Shown here: piece by piece, positions 46,023 through 55,379 of the stretch
Layout: each line of letters starts with the position of its first letter
Numbering within the stretch: the stretch's first letter is position 1
Assembly: GCA_027493935.1 (NCBI GenBank)
Contig: JAOSJV010000011.1
Location: 838,589-902,588, forward strand
DNA length: 64,000 nt
Source of the DNA: Burkholderiales bacterium
Lineage (GTDB): Bacteria; Pseudomonadota; Gammaproteobacteria; Burkholderiales; SG8-39
Direction of reading: 5' to 3'
Notes under the pieces: generated by a model
Database searches by the model: none
What the model saw: only the letters and a program-made list of their open reading frames with translations
What the model was told of the DNA's origin: nothing
Program-made: the position numbers and the translations under genes

Positions 46023-46789
46023 TCAGCCGGCGCCCGGCTTGACCGCGCGGTACTCGGAGAGAAAGCCGAGCTCGGCCGACCGGCGGACGTCGCCGAAGCC
46101 GGCGTGCTCGAGCGTGCCGAGCACGCGCTCCGGGGGCACGCACGCCTCGATCGTGTCCCAGTAGTAGCGCATCAGCATCGGCATGTCCGGCGAGCGCGCC
46201 ACCAGCCGCGCGAGCAGCGGAACGACGCCGCGCAGGTAGCCTTTGAGCAGCGCGCGGCCGATCCGCCCGCGCGGCGGCGTGATCTCCAGGATCAGCACGA
46301 TACCGCCCGGCCGCAGCACGCGCAGGAACTCGCCCGAGGCCGCCGCGAGATCCGTCACGTGCCGCAGCGCGTAGCCCATGCTCAGGAAATCGGCGGAGGC
46401 GTCGGGCAGCGGGATGCGCTCGGCGCTGCCCTCGAGCCGGCGCACGCCGGCGGGCAGCACCGCGTTCGCGAGCATCGCGGAGCTCGGGTCGACGGCGACG
46501 ACTGCTGCGGGCGCGCCGACGAGCGCCGCCGCCTCGCGCGCGACGAGCCCGGTGCCCGCGCCGACGTCGACGACGCGCATGCCCGGGACGAGCCCGGCGC
46601 GCACGAGCGCTGCGCGCCGGTAGTACGCACCGGTGCCGAACGCCATGCAGCGCTCCACGCGCGTGTAGTCGCCGGCGGTGCGGTCGAAGAGGGCGCGCAC
46701 CCACGGACGGCGCTCGGCCTCGCTCGCGAAATAGCGCACGAGCGGGGGTGCGGCGCATGAACGATGTCGGACGGCGGCTCGCGGGTCAT
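46023..46789 (-). CDS. Class I SAM-dependent methyltransferase, UbiE-like (frameshifted near start)
   Basis: With one extra C in the five-C run (46746-46750) the protein is 255 residues starting at ATG 46789 (MTREPPSDIVHAPHP then PLVRYFASEAERRPW). Unrepaired, the open frame starts at a GTG at 46739. The SAM fold is clear: GMRVVDVGAGTGLVAREAAA, VVAVDPSSAMLANAVLP and DFLSMGYALRHVTDLAAA. The ending EACVPPERVLGTLEHAGFGD is UbiE-like. It would methylate the polyene head group. It is the first gene of the leftward cluster. Confidence 0.83.
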
Positions 46790-46866
46790 GTCATGCACGC
46801 AGCGATCGAGCCTGCAAGCCTAGCATAGCGGTGCGGCGCAGGCCGCGATCGGCATCACTGGGCGCC

Positions 46867-47703
46867 TCAATCCTCGCTTTCGACGCGCGTCTTCGACTCG
46901 GCGAACACGTAGGCGACGCCGATGCCCGCGAGCAGCGCGCCGCGCCGGCGCACGAGCGGACTCGCCTCGAAGGTTGCGCCGTTCAGCGCGTGCGCGCGCA
47001 CGAAGCCGCCGACCCACACCGACGCGAACCGCTTGCTCAGGCTGACCGTGAACTGCACGCCGCCGTAGCCGCCCTCGGCGGCGTACGCCGGCCGCGTCGC
47101 CGTCGCGAACGCCGGATCCACCTGGTAGTAGTAGCGGTGGTAGCGCGCGTCGGCGAACACCGGTCCGGCCTGCAGCCCGAGCCGCCAGCCGCCGCCCGGG
47201 CCGGTGTCGCGCGCAAACCAGTCGAGCACCGGGTTGAACACGACGCCGGTGTAGCGGGCGCTGGGGAAGTCGATCGCGTACGCCGCGCGCAGCGGCAACT
47301 GGAGCGAGAGCTCGCGCGAGCGTGCGTCGTCTTGCCACAGCGTAAGCTTCAGCACCGGGCCCAGCTCGAGGGTCGGGTCGAGGTCCGGCATGCCCTGGCG
47401 CGCTTCGTTGCGGCTGCTCGGCGCCGGCTGCGAAGCGTTCAGCGACACGTCGAGCTCGGCGCGGCCGCGCTGCAGGAGCAGCAGCGCGGCGAGCCCGCGC
47501 CGGTCGTCCACCCGCAAGAGCTCGCCGCGGTAGCGTACGTAGGGCAGCGGATAGAGATAGCCGCGCGACTGATCCGACCCGCGATAGTCGGGCAGGCGCA
47601 GCGCGGCTGCTCCCGCACCGAGCTCCCAGAGCGGGCGCTCGGCCGCCACCGCGCCGCTCGCGGCGAGGCACGCCGCGCCGATCGCAGCCGCGGCGATCGC
47701 CAT
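46867..47703 (-). CDS. MipA/OmpV-family outer membrane protein
   Basis: A 278-residue protein from the ATG at 47703 with a signal peptide (MAIAAAAIGAACLAASGAVA). The mature part begins ERPLWELGAGAAALRLPDYR and SDQSRGYLYPLPYVRYRGEL, the diagnostic start of MipA/OmpV beta-barrels. Repeated aromatic strands follow (YTGVVFNPVLDWFARD, GGVQFTVSLSKRFASVW). It ends AYVFAESKTRVESED. The family forms outer-membrane barrels, some interacting with murein enzymes. It reads leftward, just upstream of the polyene cluster, and is divergent from the deacetylase gene. Confidence 0.88.
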   Translation of the reverse strand: MAIAAAAIGAACLAASGAVAAERPLWELGAGAAALRLPDYRGSDQSRGYLYPLPYVRYRGELLRVDDRRGLAALLLLQRGRAELDVSLNASQPAPSSRNEARQGMPDLDPTLELGPVLKLTLWQDDARSRELSLQLPLRAAYAIDFPSARYTGVVFNPVLDWFARDTGPGGGWRLGLQAGPVFADARYHRYYYQVDPAFATATRPAYAAEGGYGGVQFTVSLSKRFASVWVGGFVRAHALNGATFEASPLVRRRGALLAGIGVAYVFAESKTRVESED

Positions 47704-47857
47704 GCTCCGGATGCACCGCACTGCGCTCCTCCCGCGACGTGCCCGAGCACGCAAGTCCACCCGCTCGCTCGCCGTCGCTCGCGCGCGGCCGCGGTGCGCG
47801 TCGCCGCCGGCTGGAAGTAGAATCCGGCGCAACCGATCGACCTCGAAATCCTGCGCG

Positions 47858-48709
47858 ATGGCCCTCACCGAGCCCAGCATCGCCGCGCGCGCGCATCCGG
47901 CGCTGCGCGTCTGGTGGCCGACGCCGGCGCTCGGCATCACGGCGCTCGCGCACGCCGGCGGCGTGATCGCGCTCGCGCACTCGCCGCACGCTTGGCCGTG
48001 GGTTGCCGGCGCGCTCGTGCTCAACCACGCGGCCCTGGCCGCAGCGGCGTTCGCGCCGAGGAGCCGGCTGCTCGGGCCGAACCTGGTCCGGCTGCCCGCT
48101 GCCGCAGCCGCGCGCCGCGAGATCGCGCTCACGTTCGACGACGGGCCGCACCCGGAGTTCACGCCGCGCGTGCTCGACCTGCTCGATCGCGTGGCGGCGA
48201 AGGCGAGCTTCTTTCTGGTGGGCGAGCGCGCGCGCCGGCACGCACGGCTCGCGCGCGAGATCGTCGCACGCGGTCACGCGGTGGAGAACCACAGTCATCG
48301 GCACTCGCCGTGCTTCGCCTGCGGCGGCGTCGCGCGCATGCGGCGCGAGATCGCCGCCGCCCAGGCCGCGATCGCCGATGCGGCCGGCGTCGCGCCGGCG
48401 TACTTCCGTGCGCCGTTCGGCATCCGCAGCCCCCTGCTCGAGCCTGCGCTCGCCGCATGCGGCTTGCGCCACGTCGCCTGGACGCGGCGCGGCTACGACA
48501 CGGTCGGGCGCGATGCCGCGGCGGTGCTGGCGCGGCTGACGCGCCGCCTCGAAGCGGGCGACGTGCTGTTGCTGCACGATGCCCCCGGCGCGCGCGCGGG
48601 AAGCCCGCATGCGCTCGCCGTGCTGCCCGCGGTCCTCGAGCGCATCGCCGCCGAAGGGCTGCGGCCGGTGACGCTGCGCGCGGCGTGCGCCGACGCACGC
48701 AGCGCCTGA
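47858..48709 (+). CDS. Polysaccharide deacetylase (NodB domain) with N-terminal membrane helices
   Basis: A 283-residue protein from the ATG at 47858 (MALTEPSIAARAHPALRV). Residues about 25-75 form two hydrophobic helices (PALGITALAHAGGVIALA, WPWVAGALVLNHAALAAAAF). The NodB domain follows: IALTFDDGPHPEFTPRVLD with the DD pair, VENHSHRHSPCFAC with the HxxxH metal motif, AYFRAPFGIRSPLLEP and VLLLHDAPG. It would remove N-acetyl or other acyl groups, probably from a membrane-linked glycan. It starts a rightward pair with a methyltransferase beside the polyene cluster; a role in its glycolipid is a guess. Confidence 0.87.
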   Translation: MALTEPSIAARAHPALRVWWPTPALGITALAHAGGVIALAHSPHAWPWVAGALVLNHAALAAAAFAPRSRLLGPNLVRLPAAAAARREIALTFDDGPHPEFTPRVLDLLDRVAAKASFFLVGERARRHARLAREIVARGHAVENHSHRHSPCFACGGVARMRREIAAAQAAIADAAGVAPAYFRAPFGIRSPLLEPALAACGLRHVAWTRRGYDTVGRDAAAVLARLTRRLEAGDVLLLHDAPGARAGSPHALAVLPAVLERIAAEGLRPVTLRAACADARSA

Positions 48710-48750
48710 GCGCGGCGGCGTCGGCCGGGTTCGGGGCCGCGCGGGGACGC

Positions 48751-49471
48751 GTGCGAGCCGACGCAGCAGAGCACGCCGCCTGGCACGCGATCGTCGCTGC
48801 GGCGGCGCGCGACTACCGCCCCGCCGGCCGTTACGCCGCGGGATACGCGCGCGGCAAACTCGCGCACGACCCGGTCTTCGCGGCGATCCTCGCGCGGGGC
48901 CTGATTCCCGACGGGGGCGCGCCTGGCCGACCTTGGCTGCGGCCAGGGGCTTCTCGGCGCGCTCCTGTTCGCCGCGCGCGACTGCCACGCGCGCGGTGTG
49001 TGGCCGTCCGCTTGGCCGGCGCCGGCGCAGCTCGCGTCGGTCTGGGGCGTCGATCTCGATCCGCGGCGGGTGCGCGCCGGGCGCCTCGCGCTCGGCGCAC
49101 GGGCCGCGCTCGAAATCGGCGACCTGCGCACCGCGGCGATCCCGCCGAGCGACGCGATCGTCCTGCTCGACGTGCTCCACTACGTGCCGCCGGAGGCGCA
49201 GCGCGCGGTGCTCGCGCGGAGCCGCCGGGCGCTCTCCGATGGCGGCGTCCTGCTGTTGCGGGTCGCCGACGCCGGTGCCGGCATGCGCTTCCGGCTCACC
49301 TCGCTTGCCGATCGGATCGCGACCGTCGCGCGCGGCGGCCCGCCGCGGCTGTACTCGCGGGCACTGCCGGCGTGGATCGCGCTCCTTACCGAGCTCGGCT
49401 TTGGCGACGTGCGCAGCGCACCGATGAGCGCGTGCACGCCCTTCGCGAACGTGCTGCTCGTCGCCCGCTGA
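48751..49471 (+). CDS. Class I SAM-dependent methyltransferase (frameshifted)
   Basis: Restored length 239 residues from a GTG at 48751 (RADAAEHAAWHAIVAAAA). One extra base near 48915 breaks the frame in the first SAM motif; removing it gives GLIPDGG then RLADLGCGQGLLGALLFAA and a length divisible by three. The rest is normal: VWGVDLDPRRVRAGRLALGA, AIVLLDVLHYVPPEAQRAVL and GGVLLLRVADAG. It lies 41 bp after the deacetylase gene. In polyene clusters of this type an extra small methyltransferase is common. The substrate is unknown. Confidence 0.8.
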
Positions 49472-49476
49472 CGGCG

Positions 49477-51333
49477 CTACTCGCCCGCGACCCTGAGGGC
49501 GTTTTGCACGCGCACGACGCCCGACACGCCCGAGGCGATCCGCTCGGCGAGCGCGCGGTTCTCGTGCGAGGCGACGGAACCGGAGAGCGTGACCACCCCG
49601 CCGACCGTGCGCACGTCGATCTGCTCGCGCATCAGGGCGCGGCTGAACTGCAGCTTGGTCGCGACCTTCATCGTGGTCGCTTCGTCGCGGAAGAAGTTCG
49701 GCGCGCGTGCAGGCGCGGGCGGGCTCGTCGCCGCGGCGGACGCCGCGCGGCTGCGCTCGCTCTCGGCCGGCGCGCGCGCCGCGGCGGCGCGCTGTGCCTC
49801 CTCCCGCGCGCGCCGCTCTTCGGTCGCCCTTGCCGCCGCGGCCTTGGCTTGCGCCCGCGCCTCGGCCGCGCGCCGCGCCTCGGCCGCGTCGCGCTCGGCG
49901 CGCGCGCTCGCCTCTGCGGCACGCTTCGCCTCCCGGGCCTCACGCTCGGCACGCGCGCTCGCCTCGGCCGCGCGCTTCGCTTCCTGTGCCTCGCGCTCGG
50001 CGTGCGCGCGGGCCGCAGCGGCCGCCCGCTCGGCCTCGCGCGCCTGCGCTGCCGCGCGCTGCTGCGCGGCCGGATCGGCCGTCGGCGGCGCCGCGATCGC
50101 CGCGGGCTGCGGGGCGGCGTCGGAGCCGCCGCCCCGCGCAAGCCAGCCGACGATCGCGGCGGCGATCAGCACCAGCACGACAGCAGCGCCGCCGAAGGCC
50201 CACTTCAGGCCGCTGCGCGTCTCCGGCGGCAGCGTCGCGGCGAGTCCGCCGAGGGTCGGCGCGCGCGTTCCGGAGCGGCTTGTGGTGCGATCGGGATCGG
50301 TCGCGGCGTCGCCCGGCGGCGTGGTCGGCGGCCGGCTCGGTGGGCTGGAGCGGCTCGCGGCGGCCGGCGCCCCGGGCACGCTCTGCGGCAGAGGCGTCGC
50401 CCCGCTGCCGGTGCGGTCGGTCTGCCAGGAAGGCTGGCTCGGATCGTAGACGCCGGCGCGCGCCGGCTCGAGGATGATGGTCTCCTCCGAGATGGTCGGG
50501 CTCACCGGCTCGGCGTACGCGTGCAGGATCGCGTCCTTGAATGCGGCCGCGCTCGGGTGGCGGTCCTCGGGCCGCTTGGCGATCGCGCGCGCGACCACGG
50601 GGTCGTAGCGCTCCCAGTCGCGTCCGGGCGCGGCCGCCGAGGGCGGCGGCGGGTCGTCGTAGCACACGCGGTACATGAGCTGCTCGGGGCTGCCGGTGAA
50701 CGGCCGCACGCCGGTGAGCAGCTGGTAGAGCACGACGCCGGCCGCGAAGATGTCCGCCCGCCAGTCGACCGCCTCGCCCTTGTACTGCTCGGGCGCCATG
50801 TACCCCGGCGAGCCCATCACCGCCCCGGTGTGCGTGAGCGCCGAGGTGTCGATGCGCGCGATGCCGAAATCGGCGACCTTGAGGCGGCCGTTGGTCATGA
50901 TGATGATGTTCGCCGGCTTGATGTCGCGGTGCCAGACGCCGGCCTCGTGCGCGTGCTGCAGCGCGTCGAGGAGCTGCACCATCAGGCTGACGATGTCGCG
51001 CTCCTCCATGCGCGCCTCGCGGGTGAAGTACGCGCGCAGGCTCGCGCCCTGCACGAACTCCATGGCGATGTAGGCGAGCTCGTCGGCCTCGCCGTAGTCG
51101 TACACCGCCACGATGCCGGGATGCGCGAGCCGGCCGGCGGCGCGCGCTTCGTTCTTGAAGCGCGCCATCATCATGCCGGCGCGCTCGTCGTCGTCGATCA
51201 GCTCCTTGCGGATCGTCTTGATCGCGACCGTGCGCTGGATGTCCGGGTCGAACGCTTTGTACACGATCCCCATCGCGCCCTTGCCGAGCGTTTCGGTGAT
51301 CCGGTACTTGCCCAGGCGCTCGGGATGGCTCAT
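49477..51333 (-). CDS. Serine/threonine protein kinase fused to a coiled-coil and BON domain
   Basis: An intact 618-residue protein from the ATG at 51333 (MSHPERLGKYRITETLGK). Residues 9-270 are a Hanks-type kinase (GKGAMGIVYKAFDP, TVAIKTIRKE, GVWHRDIKPANIIIM, KVADFGIARID, GYMAPEQYKG). A Pro/Ser linker leads to one membrane helix (AFGGAAVVLVLIAAAIVGWL). Then comes about 130 residues of Ala/Glu/Arg repeats (AERE-, EAKRAAEASARA-type), a likely coiled coil outside the cytoplasm, and finally a BON domain (QIDVRTVGGVVTLSGSVAS, ASGVSGVVRVQNALRV). BON domains bind phospholipid or envelope components. A kinase carrying one as its outer sensor is unusual. Confidence 0.9.
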   Translation of the reverse strand: MSHPERLGKYRITETLGKGAMGIVYKAFDPDIQRTVAIKTIRKELIDDDERAGMMMARFKNEARAAGRLAHPGIVAVYDYGEADELAYIAMEFVQGASLRAYFTREARMEERDIVSLMVQLLDALQHAHEAGVWHRDIKPANIIIMTNGRLKVADFGIARIDTSALTHTGAVMGSPGYMAPEQYKGEAVDWRADIFAAGVVLYQLLTGVRPFTGSPEQLMYRVCYDDPPPPSAAAPGRDWERYDPVVARAIAKRPEDRHPSAAAFKDAILHAYAEPVSPTISEETIILEPARAGVYDPSQPSWQTDRTGSGATPLPQSVPGAPAAASRSSPPSRPPTTPPGDAATDPDRTTSRSGTRAPTLGGLAATLPPETRSGLKWAFGGAAVVLVLIAAAIVGWLARGGGSDAAPQPAAIAAPPTADPAAQQRAAAQAREAERAAAAARAHAEREAQEAKRAAEASARAEREAREAKRAAEASARAERDAAEARRAAEARAQAKAAAARATEERRAREEAQRAAAARAPAESERSRAASAAATSPPAPARAPNFFRDEATTMKVATKLQFSRALMREQIDVRTVGGVVTLSGSVASHENRALAERIASGVSGVVRVQNALRVAGE

Positions 51334-51475
51334 CGGGAAGCTCGAGGCGCGGCGGAGGCTGCCGTCGCCCTGCCGGGATTATGGCCGCCGCCTGCGGCCG
51401 GGAGCAAGTGCGGCCGGCCGGTGCACGCGCCGCCGCGGTGCGCGAGAATGGCGGCCTGGACGACGGGAGCTCGAC

Positions 51476-52327
51476 ATGACCATCCAGCACATCGGCGTCG
51501 TCGGCGCCGGAACCATGGGCAACGGCATCGCACAGGCGTTCGCGGGGAAGGGCTTTGCGGTGACGATGACCGACGTCGCCGAGGCCGCGCTCGCGCGCGG
51601 GCTGGCGACGATCGAGGCGAGCCTCGAGCGCTTGGTAAAGAAGGACAAGCTCGCGGCGAACGACAAGGCCGCGACGCTCGCCCGCATCAAGACCTCGATG
51701 CGGCTCGCCGACCTCGCGGACGCCGACCTCGTCATCGAGGCGGCGACCGAGAACCTCGAGCTCAAGCTCGGTCTTTTCGCCGAGCTCGATCGCGGCGTCC
51801 CGCCCGGCACGATCATCGCGAGCAACACCTCCTCGATCTCGATCACGCGCCTCGCGGCGGCGACCAAGCGGTCCGACCGGGTGATCGGCATGCACTTCTT
51901 CAACCCGGTGCCGGTGATGCAGCTGGTGGAGCTCATCCGCGGGCTGCAGACCTCCGACGAGACCTATGCCCAGGTCGAGGCGGCGTCGAAGGCGCTCGGC
52001 AAGGCACCTGTGCGGGTGCGGAACAGCCCCGGCTTCGTCGTGAACCGGATGCTCTGCCCGATGATCAACGAGGCCGTGTTGGCGCTCGCCGAGGGGCTCG
52101 CGACCGCCGAGGAGATCGACCACGCCATGAAGCTCGGCGCGAACCATCCGATCGGGCCGCTCGCACTCTGCGACCTGATCGGCCTGGACGTCGAGCTCGC
52201 GGTGATGAACGTGCTCTACGAGGGATTTAAGGACCCGAAGTACCGCCCGGCGCCGCTCCTGGTCGAGATGGTCGAGGCGGGCCGCCTCGGGCGCAAGACC
52301 GGGCGCGGGTTTTTCACCTACGGTTGA
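51476..52327 (+). CDS. 3-hydroxyacyl-CoA (3-hydroxybutyryl-CoA) dehydrogenase
   Basis: A 283-residue enzyme from the ATG at 51476 (MTIQHIGVVGAGTMGNGI) with GGGAG upstream. GVVGAGTMGNGIAQAFAGKG is the NAD-binding loop, IASNTSSISITRLAAATKR and VIGMHFFNPVPVMQLVELIR carry the catalytic His, and NSPGFVVNRMLCPMINEAV and GANHPIGPLALCDLIGLD follow. It oxidises 3-hydroxyacyl-CoA in beta-oxidation or acts in PHB/butyrate metabolism. It stands before the acyl-CoA synthetase and Liv genes, so it fits a fatty or aromatic acid pathway. Length (283) is typical of the single-domain form. Confidence 0.92.
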   Translation: MTIQHIGVVGAGTMGNGIAQAFAGKGFAVTMTDVAEAALARGLATIEASLERLVKKDKLAANDKAATLARIKTSMRLADLADADLVIEAATENLELKLGLFAELDRGVPPGTIIASNTSSISITRLAAATKRSDRVIGMHFFNPVPVMQLVELIRGLQTSDETYAQVEAASKALGKAPVRVRNSPGFVVNRMLCPMINEAVLALAEGLATAEEIDHAMKLGANHPIGPLALCDLIGLDVELAVMNVLYEGFKDPKYRPAPLLVEMVEAGRLGRKTGRGFFTYG

Positions 52328-52333
52328 CGACCG

Positions 52334-52357
52334 GCCGGCCCGCCGGCGGGGGCCGGC
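52334..52357. terminator. GC-rich palindrome after the dehydrogenase gene
   Basis: GCCGGCCCGCC and its near complement (two-base bulge) form a short hairpin just 6 bp after the dehydrogenase stop. It could terminate that gene. There is no T tract, and the rest of the 217-bp gap to the next gene is plain GC-rich sequence. Confidence 0.3.
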
Positions 52358-52491
52358 GCGTACTGCTCGCCCGCGCGGCGGCGACGCGCGCCGGTGGGGG
52401 CGGCGGCGGTTTCTAGGCAAAGCGGCGCATCCTCGGGCACAATTCCGCTCCCAGCCGCCCGCGAGAGGCGGCGGAGCGCAGGACCTTAGCC

Positions 52492-52511
52492 CCGGCGGGG
52501 CGTCCCGCCGG
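52492..52511 (+). promoter_or_regulatory. Hairpin in the leader of the acyl-CoA synthetase operon
   Basis: CCGGCGGG at 52492-52499 and its exact complement at 52504-52511 form an 8-bp stem with a 4-base loop (GCGT), followed by TTT, 33 bp before the ATG at 52545. It could be a weak attenuator or a stability stem for the long operon mRNA. No regulator site is recognised. Confidence 0.3.
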
Positions 52512-52544
52512 TTTCGTCGGGGATCCACAGGAATTGGAGGGCGT

Positions 52545-54495
52545 ATGGCAGAGGCGCTCGACACGTTTCCGCGCCTGCTGATGCACCATGCCAAGGCGCG
52601 TCCGAACCGGCCGGCGATGCGCGAGAAGGCGCTCGGCATCTGGCAGACGTGGACCTGGCGCGAGATCGCCGAGGAGGTGCGGCTCATCGCCTGCGGTCTC
52701 GCCGCCGAGGGGGCTCGTCCGCGGCCAGCACCTCGCGCTCGTCGGCGAGAACCGGCCGCGTCTCTACTTCGCGATGGTCGCCGCGCAGTCGCTCGGGGCG
52801 ATCCCGGTGCCGCTCTACCAGGACGCGGTCGCGCAGGAGATGGTCTACGTGCTGCGCGACGCCGAAGTCACGCACGTGATCGCCGAGGACCAGGAGCAGG
52901 TCGACAAGCTGCTCGAGATCCTGCCCGAGTGCCCGCAGCTCGCGCACATCTACTACGACGATCCGCGCGGCCTGCGCGGCTATGCCCAGCCGCAGATCGC
53001 GAGCTACGAGCGCTTGCTCGAGCGCGGGCGCGCCCATGACGCCGCGCATCCGGGGTTCTTCGAGGCCGAGCTCGCCAGAGGCGCCGCCGAAGACACCGCG
53101 GCGATGCACTACACCTCGGGCACCACCGCGCACCCGAAGGGCGTGGTGCTGAGCTATCGCAACCTGATCGAGAGCGGGCGCAGCGCGGCCGAAATGGAGG
53201 GGCTCACCGACCGCGAGGACGTGCTCGCCTATCTGCCGCTCGCCTGGATCGGGCAGAACATCTTCTCCTACACGCAGTGGCTGGCGACCGGGTTCTGCGT
53301 GAACTGCCCGGAGTCGCCCGAGACGGTGATGACCGACCTGCGCGAGATTGCGCCGACCTACTACTTCGCCCCGCCGCGGGTGCTCGAGGCGCTGCTCACC
53401 CAGGTCACGATCCGCATGGAGGACGCCGCCCGCGTCAAGCGCTGGATGTACGACTACTTCATGGGGGTCGCGCGGCGGGTGGGCGGGCGCATCCTCGACG
53501 GCCAGCCGGTGGGCCTGGGCGAACGCCTCCTCTACGGGCTCGGCGATCTGCTCGTCTACGGGCCGCTGCGCAACGTGCTCGGCATGAGCCGCGTGCGCGT
53601 CGCCTACACCGCCGGCGAGGCGATCGGGCCGGACCTGTTCGCGTTCTACCGCTCGATCGGCATCAACATGAAGCAGCTGTACGGCTCGACCGAGACTTCG
53701 GTCTTCGTGTGCATCCAGCCGAACGGCCAGATCAAGCCCGACACCGTCGGGCCGCCCGCCCCCGGGGTGGAGGTCAAGCTGACCGACTCGGGCGAGATCC
53801 TGATCCGCAGCCCCGGCCTCTTCCGCGAGTATTACAAGAACGCGGAAGCGACTGCCGAGGCGAAAACCGCCGACGGCTGGTTCCGCACCGGCGATGCGGG
53901 CTACTTCGACCAGGACGGGCATCTGAAGATCCTCGACCGCGCCAAGGACGTCGGCAAGCTCGCAGACGGCACGCTCTTCGCGCCGAAGTATCTCGAGAAC
54001 AAGCTCAAGTTCTTCCCGTACATCAAGGAGGCGGTTGCGATCGGTAACGGCCGCGACAAGGTCTGCTGCCTGCTCAACATCGATTTCGAGGCGGTGGGCA
54101 ACTGGGCCGAGCGGCGCAACCTCGCCTACTCGGGCTACACCGATCTCGCTTCGCGGCCCGAGACGTACGAGCTCGTACGCGGCTGCGTCGAGCAGGTGAA
54201 CGCCGACCTCGCCGCGGACCCGAAGCTCGCCACCTCGCAGATCCACCGCTTCCTGATCCTGCACAAGGAGCTCGACGCGGACGACGAGGAGCTCACCCGC
54301 ACGCGCAAGGTGCGCCGCGGCTTCATCGCCGAGAAGTACGGGGCGCTCATCGACGCGCTCTACTCAGGACGCAAGGAGCAGTTCATCGAGACCCGGGTGC
54401 GCTTCGAGGACGGTCGCACCGGATCGATCAGCGCCACGCTGCGCATCGCCGACGCGAAGATCTTCTCGCCGGCGGCCGCGAAGCGGGCCGCATGA
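52545..54495 (+). CDS. Long-chain acyl-CoA synthetase (AMP-forming, frameshifted near N-terminus)
   Basis: Restored length 649 residues, start ATG 52545 (MAEALDTFPRLLMHHAKA) after TTGGAGGG. An extra G in 52709-52713 splits AAEG from LVRGQHLALVGENRPRLY. The adenylation marks are AMHYTSGTTAHPKGVVLSYR (P-loop), YGSTETSVFVCIQPN (A5), DGWFRTGDAGYFDQDGHL (A7/A8) and an end with RKVRRGFIAEKYG. It would activate a carboxylic acid to its CoA ester. In Burkholderiales this gene commonly heads a Liv-type ABC operon, and here the LivG gene starts 64 bp after its stop. The natural acid (fatty, aryl or branched) is not known. Confidence 0.9.
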
Positions 54496-54559
54496 AGCGC
54501 CCCGCGCGATGCGCGTCGATCCAGGGACGCGAAGCGCTGCCGGCGGCGAGGCGCCCGCG

Positions 54560-55351
54560 ATGAGCGCGACGGCCCGCACGGTCGGCCTGCCGATCCTCGT
54601 CGTCGAGGGCGTGTCGCTCGCCTTCGGCGGGGTGAAGGCGCTGCAGGGTGTCTCGTTCGACGTGCGCGAGCACGAGATCCGCGCGATCATCGGTCCGAAC
54701 GGCGCCGGCAAGAGCTCGATGCTGAACGTGATCAACGGCGTGTACCACCCCCAGGAGGGCACGATCACGTTCAGGGGAGTGTCGCGCCGTGGCATGGTCG
54801 TGCACGAGGCGGCCGCGCAGGGCATCGGCCGCACGTTCCAGAACATCGCGCTCTTCCGCGGCATGACGGTGCTCGACAACATCATGACCGGGCGCAACCT
54901 GAAGATCCGCTCGACCTTCCTCGAGCAGGCGGTCTGGCTCGGGCGCGCCAGGCGCGAGGAGCTCGCGCACCGGCGCAAGGTCGAGGAGATCATCGATTTC
55001 CTCGAGATCCAGCACATCCGCAAGACGCCGGTCGGGCGGCTGCCCTACGGGCTGCAGAAGCGCGTCGAGCTCGCCCGCGCGCTCGCGATGGAGCCCGAGC
55101 TGCTCCTGCTCGACGAGCCGATGGCGGGCATGAACCTCGAGGAGAAGCAGGACATGTGCCGCTTCGTCCTCGACGTGAACGAGCAGTTTGGCACCACGAT
55201 CGTGCTGATCGAGCACGACATGGGCGTGGTGATGGACATCTCGGACCGCGTGGTGGTGCTCGACTACGGCCGAAAGATCGCCGACGGCACGCCCGAGGAG
55301 GTGCGCGCGAACCAGGCCGTGATCGACGCCTACCTCGGCGTCGCCCACTGA
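54560..55351 (+). CDS. livG: Branched-chain amino acid-type ABC transporter ATP-binding protein LivG
   Basis: A 263-residue ATPase from the ATG at 54560 (MSATARTVGLPILVVEGV). Walker A is GPNGAGKSSMLNVINGVY; RTFQNIALFRGMTVLDNI is the Q-loop part. The usual LSGG signature reads RLPYGLQKRVELARALA, a variation often seen in LivG of this operon type. Walker B is LLLLDEPMAGMN and the switch His is in IEHDMG. It powers import with LivF through LivHM. It is second in the operon. Confidence 0.9.
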   Translation: MSATARTVGLPILVVEGVSLAFGGVKALQGVSFDVREHEIRAIIGPNGAGKSSMLNVINGVYHPQEGTITFRGVSRRGMVVHEAAAQGIGRTFQNIALFRGMTVLDNIMTGRNLKIRSTFLEQAVWLGRARREELAHRRKVEEIIDFLEIQHIRKTPVGRLPYGLQKRVELARALAMEPELLLLDEPMAGMNLEEKQDMCRFVLDVNEQFGTTIVLIEHDMGVVMDISDRVVVLDYGRKIADGTPEEVRANQAVIDAYLGVAH

Positions 55352-55379
55352 GGCGGAGCACGACGACGGAGAGCGCGCG

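Noticed and set aside
47914-52230. A plus-strand open frame of 1438 codons over the deacetylase, methyltransferase and kinase genes
   Set aside because: Most of it is antisense to the kinase-BON gene and in the wrong frame of the deacetylase. Only about 60 residues of it (the methyltransferase start) are real.
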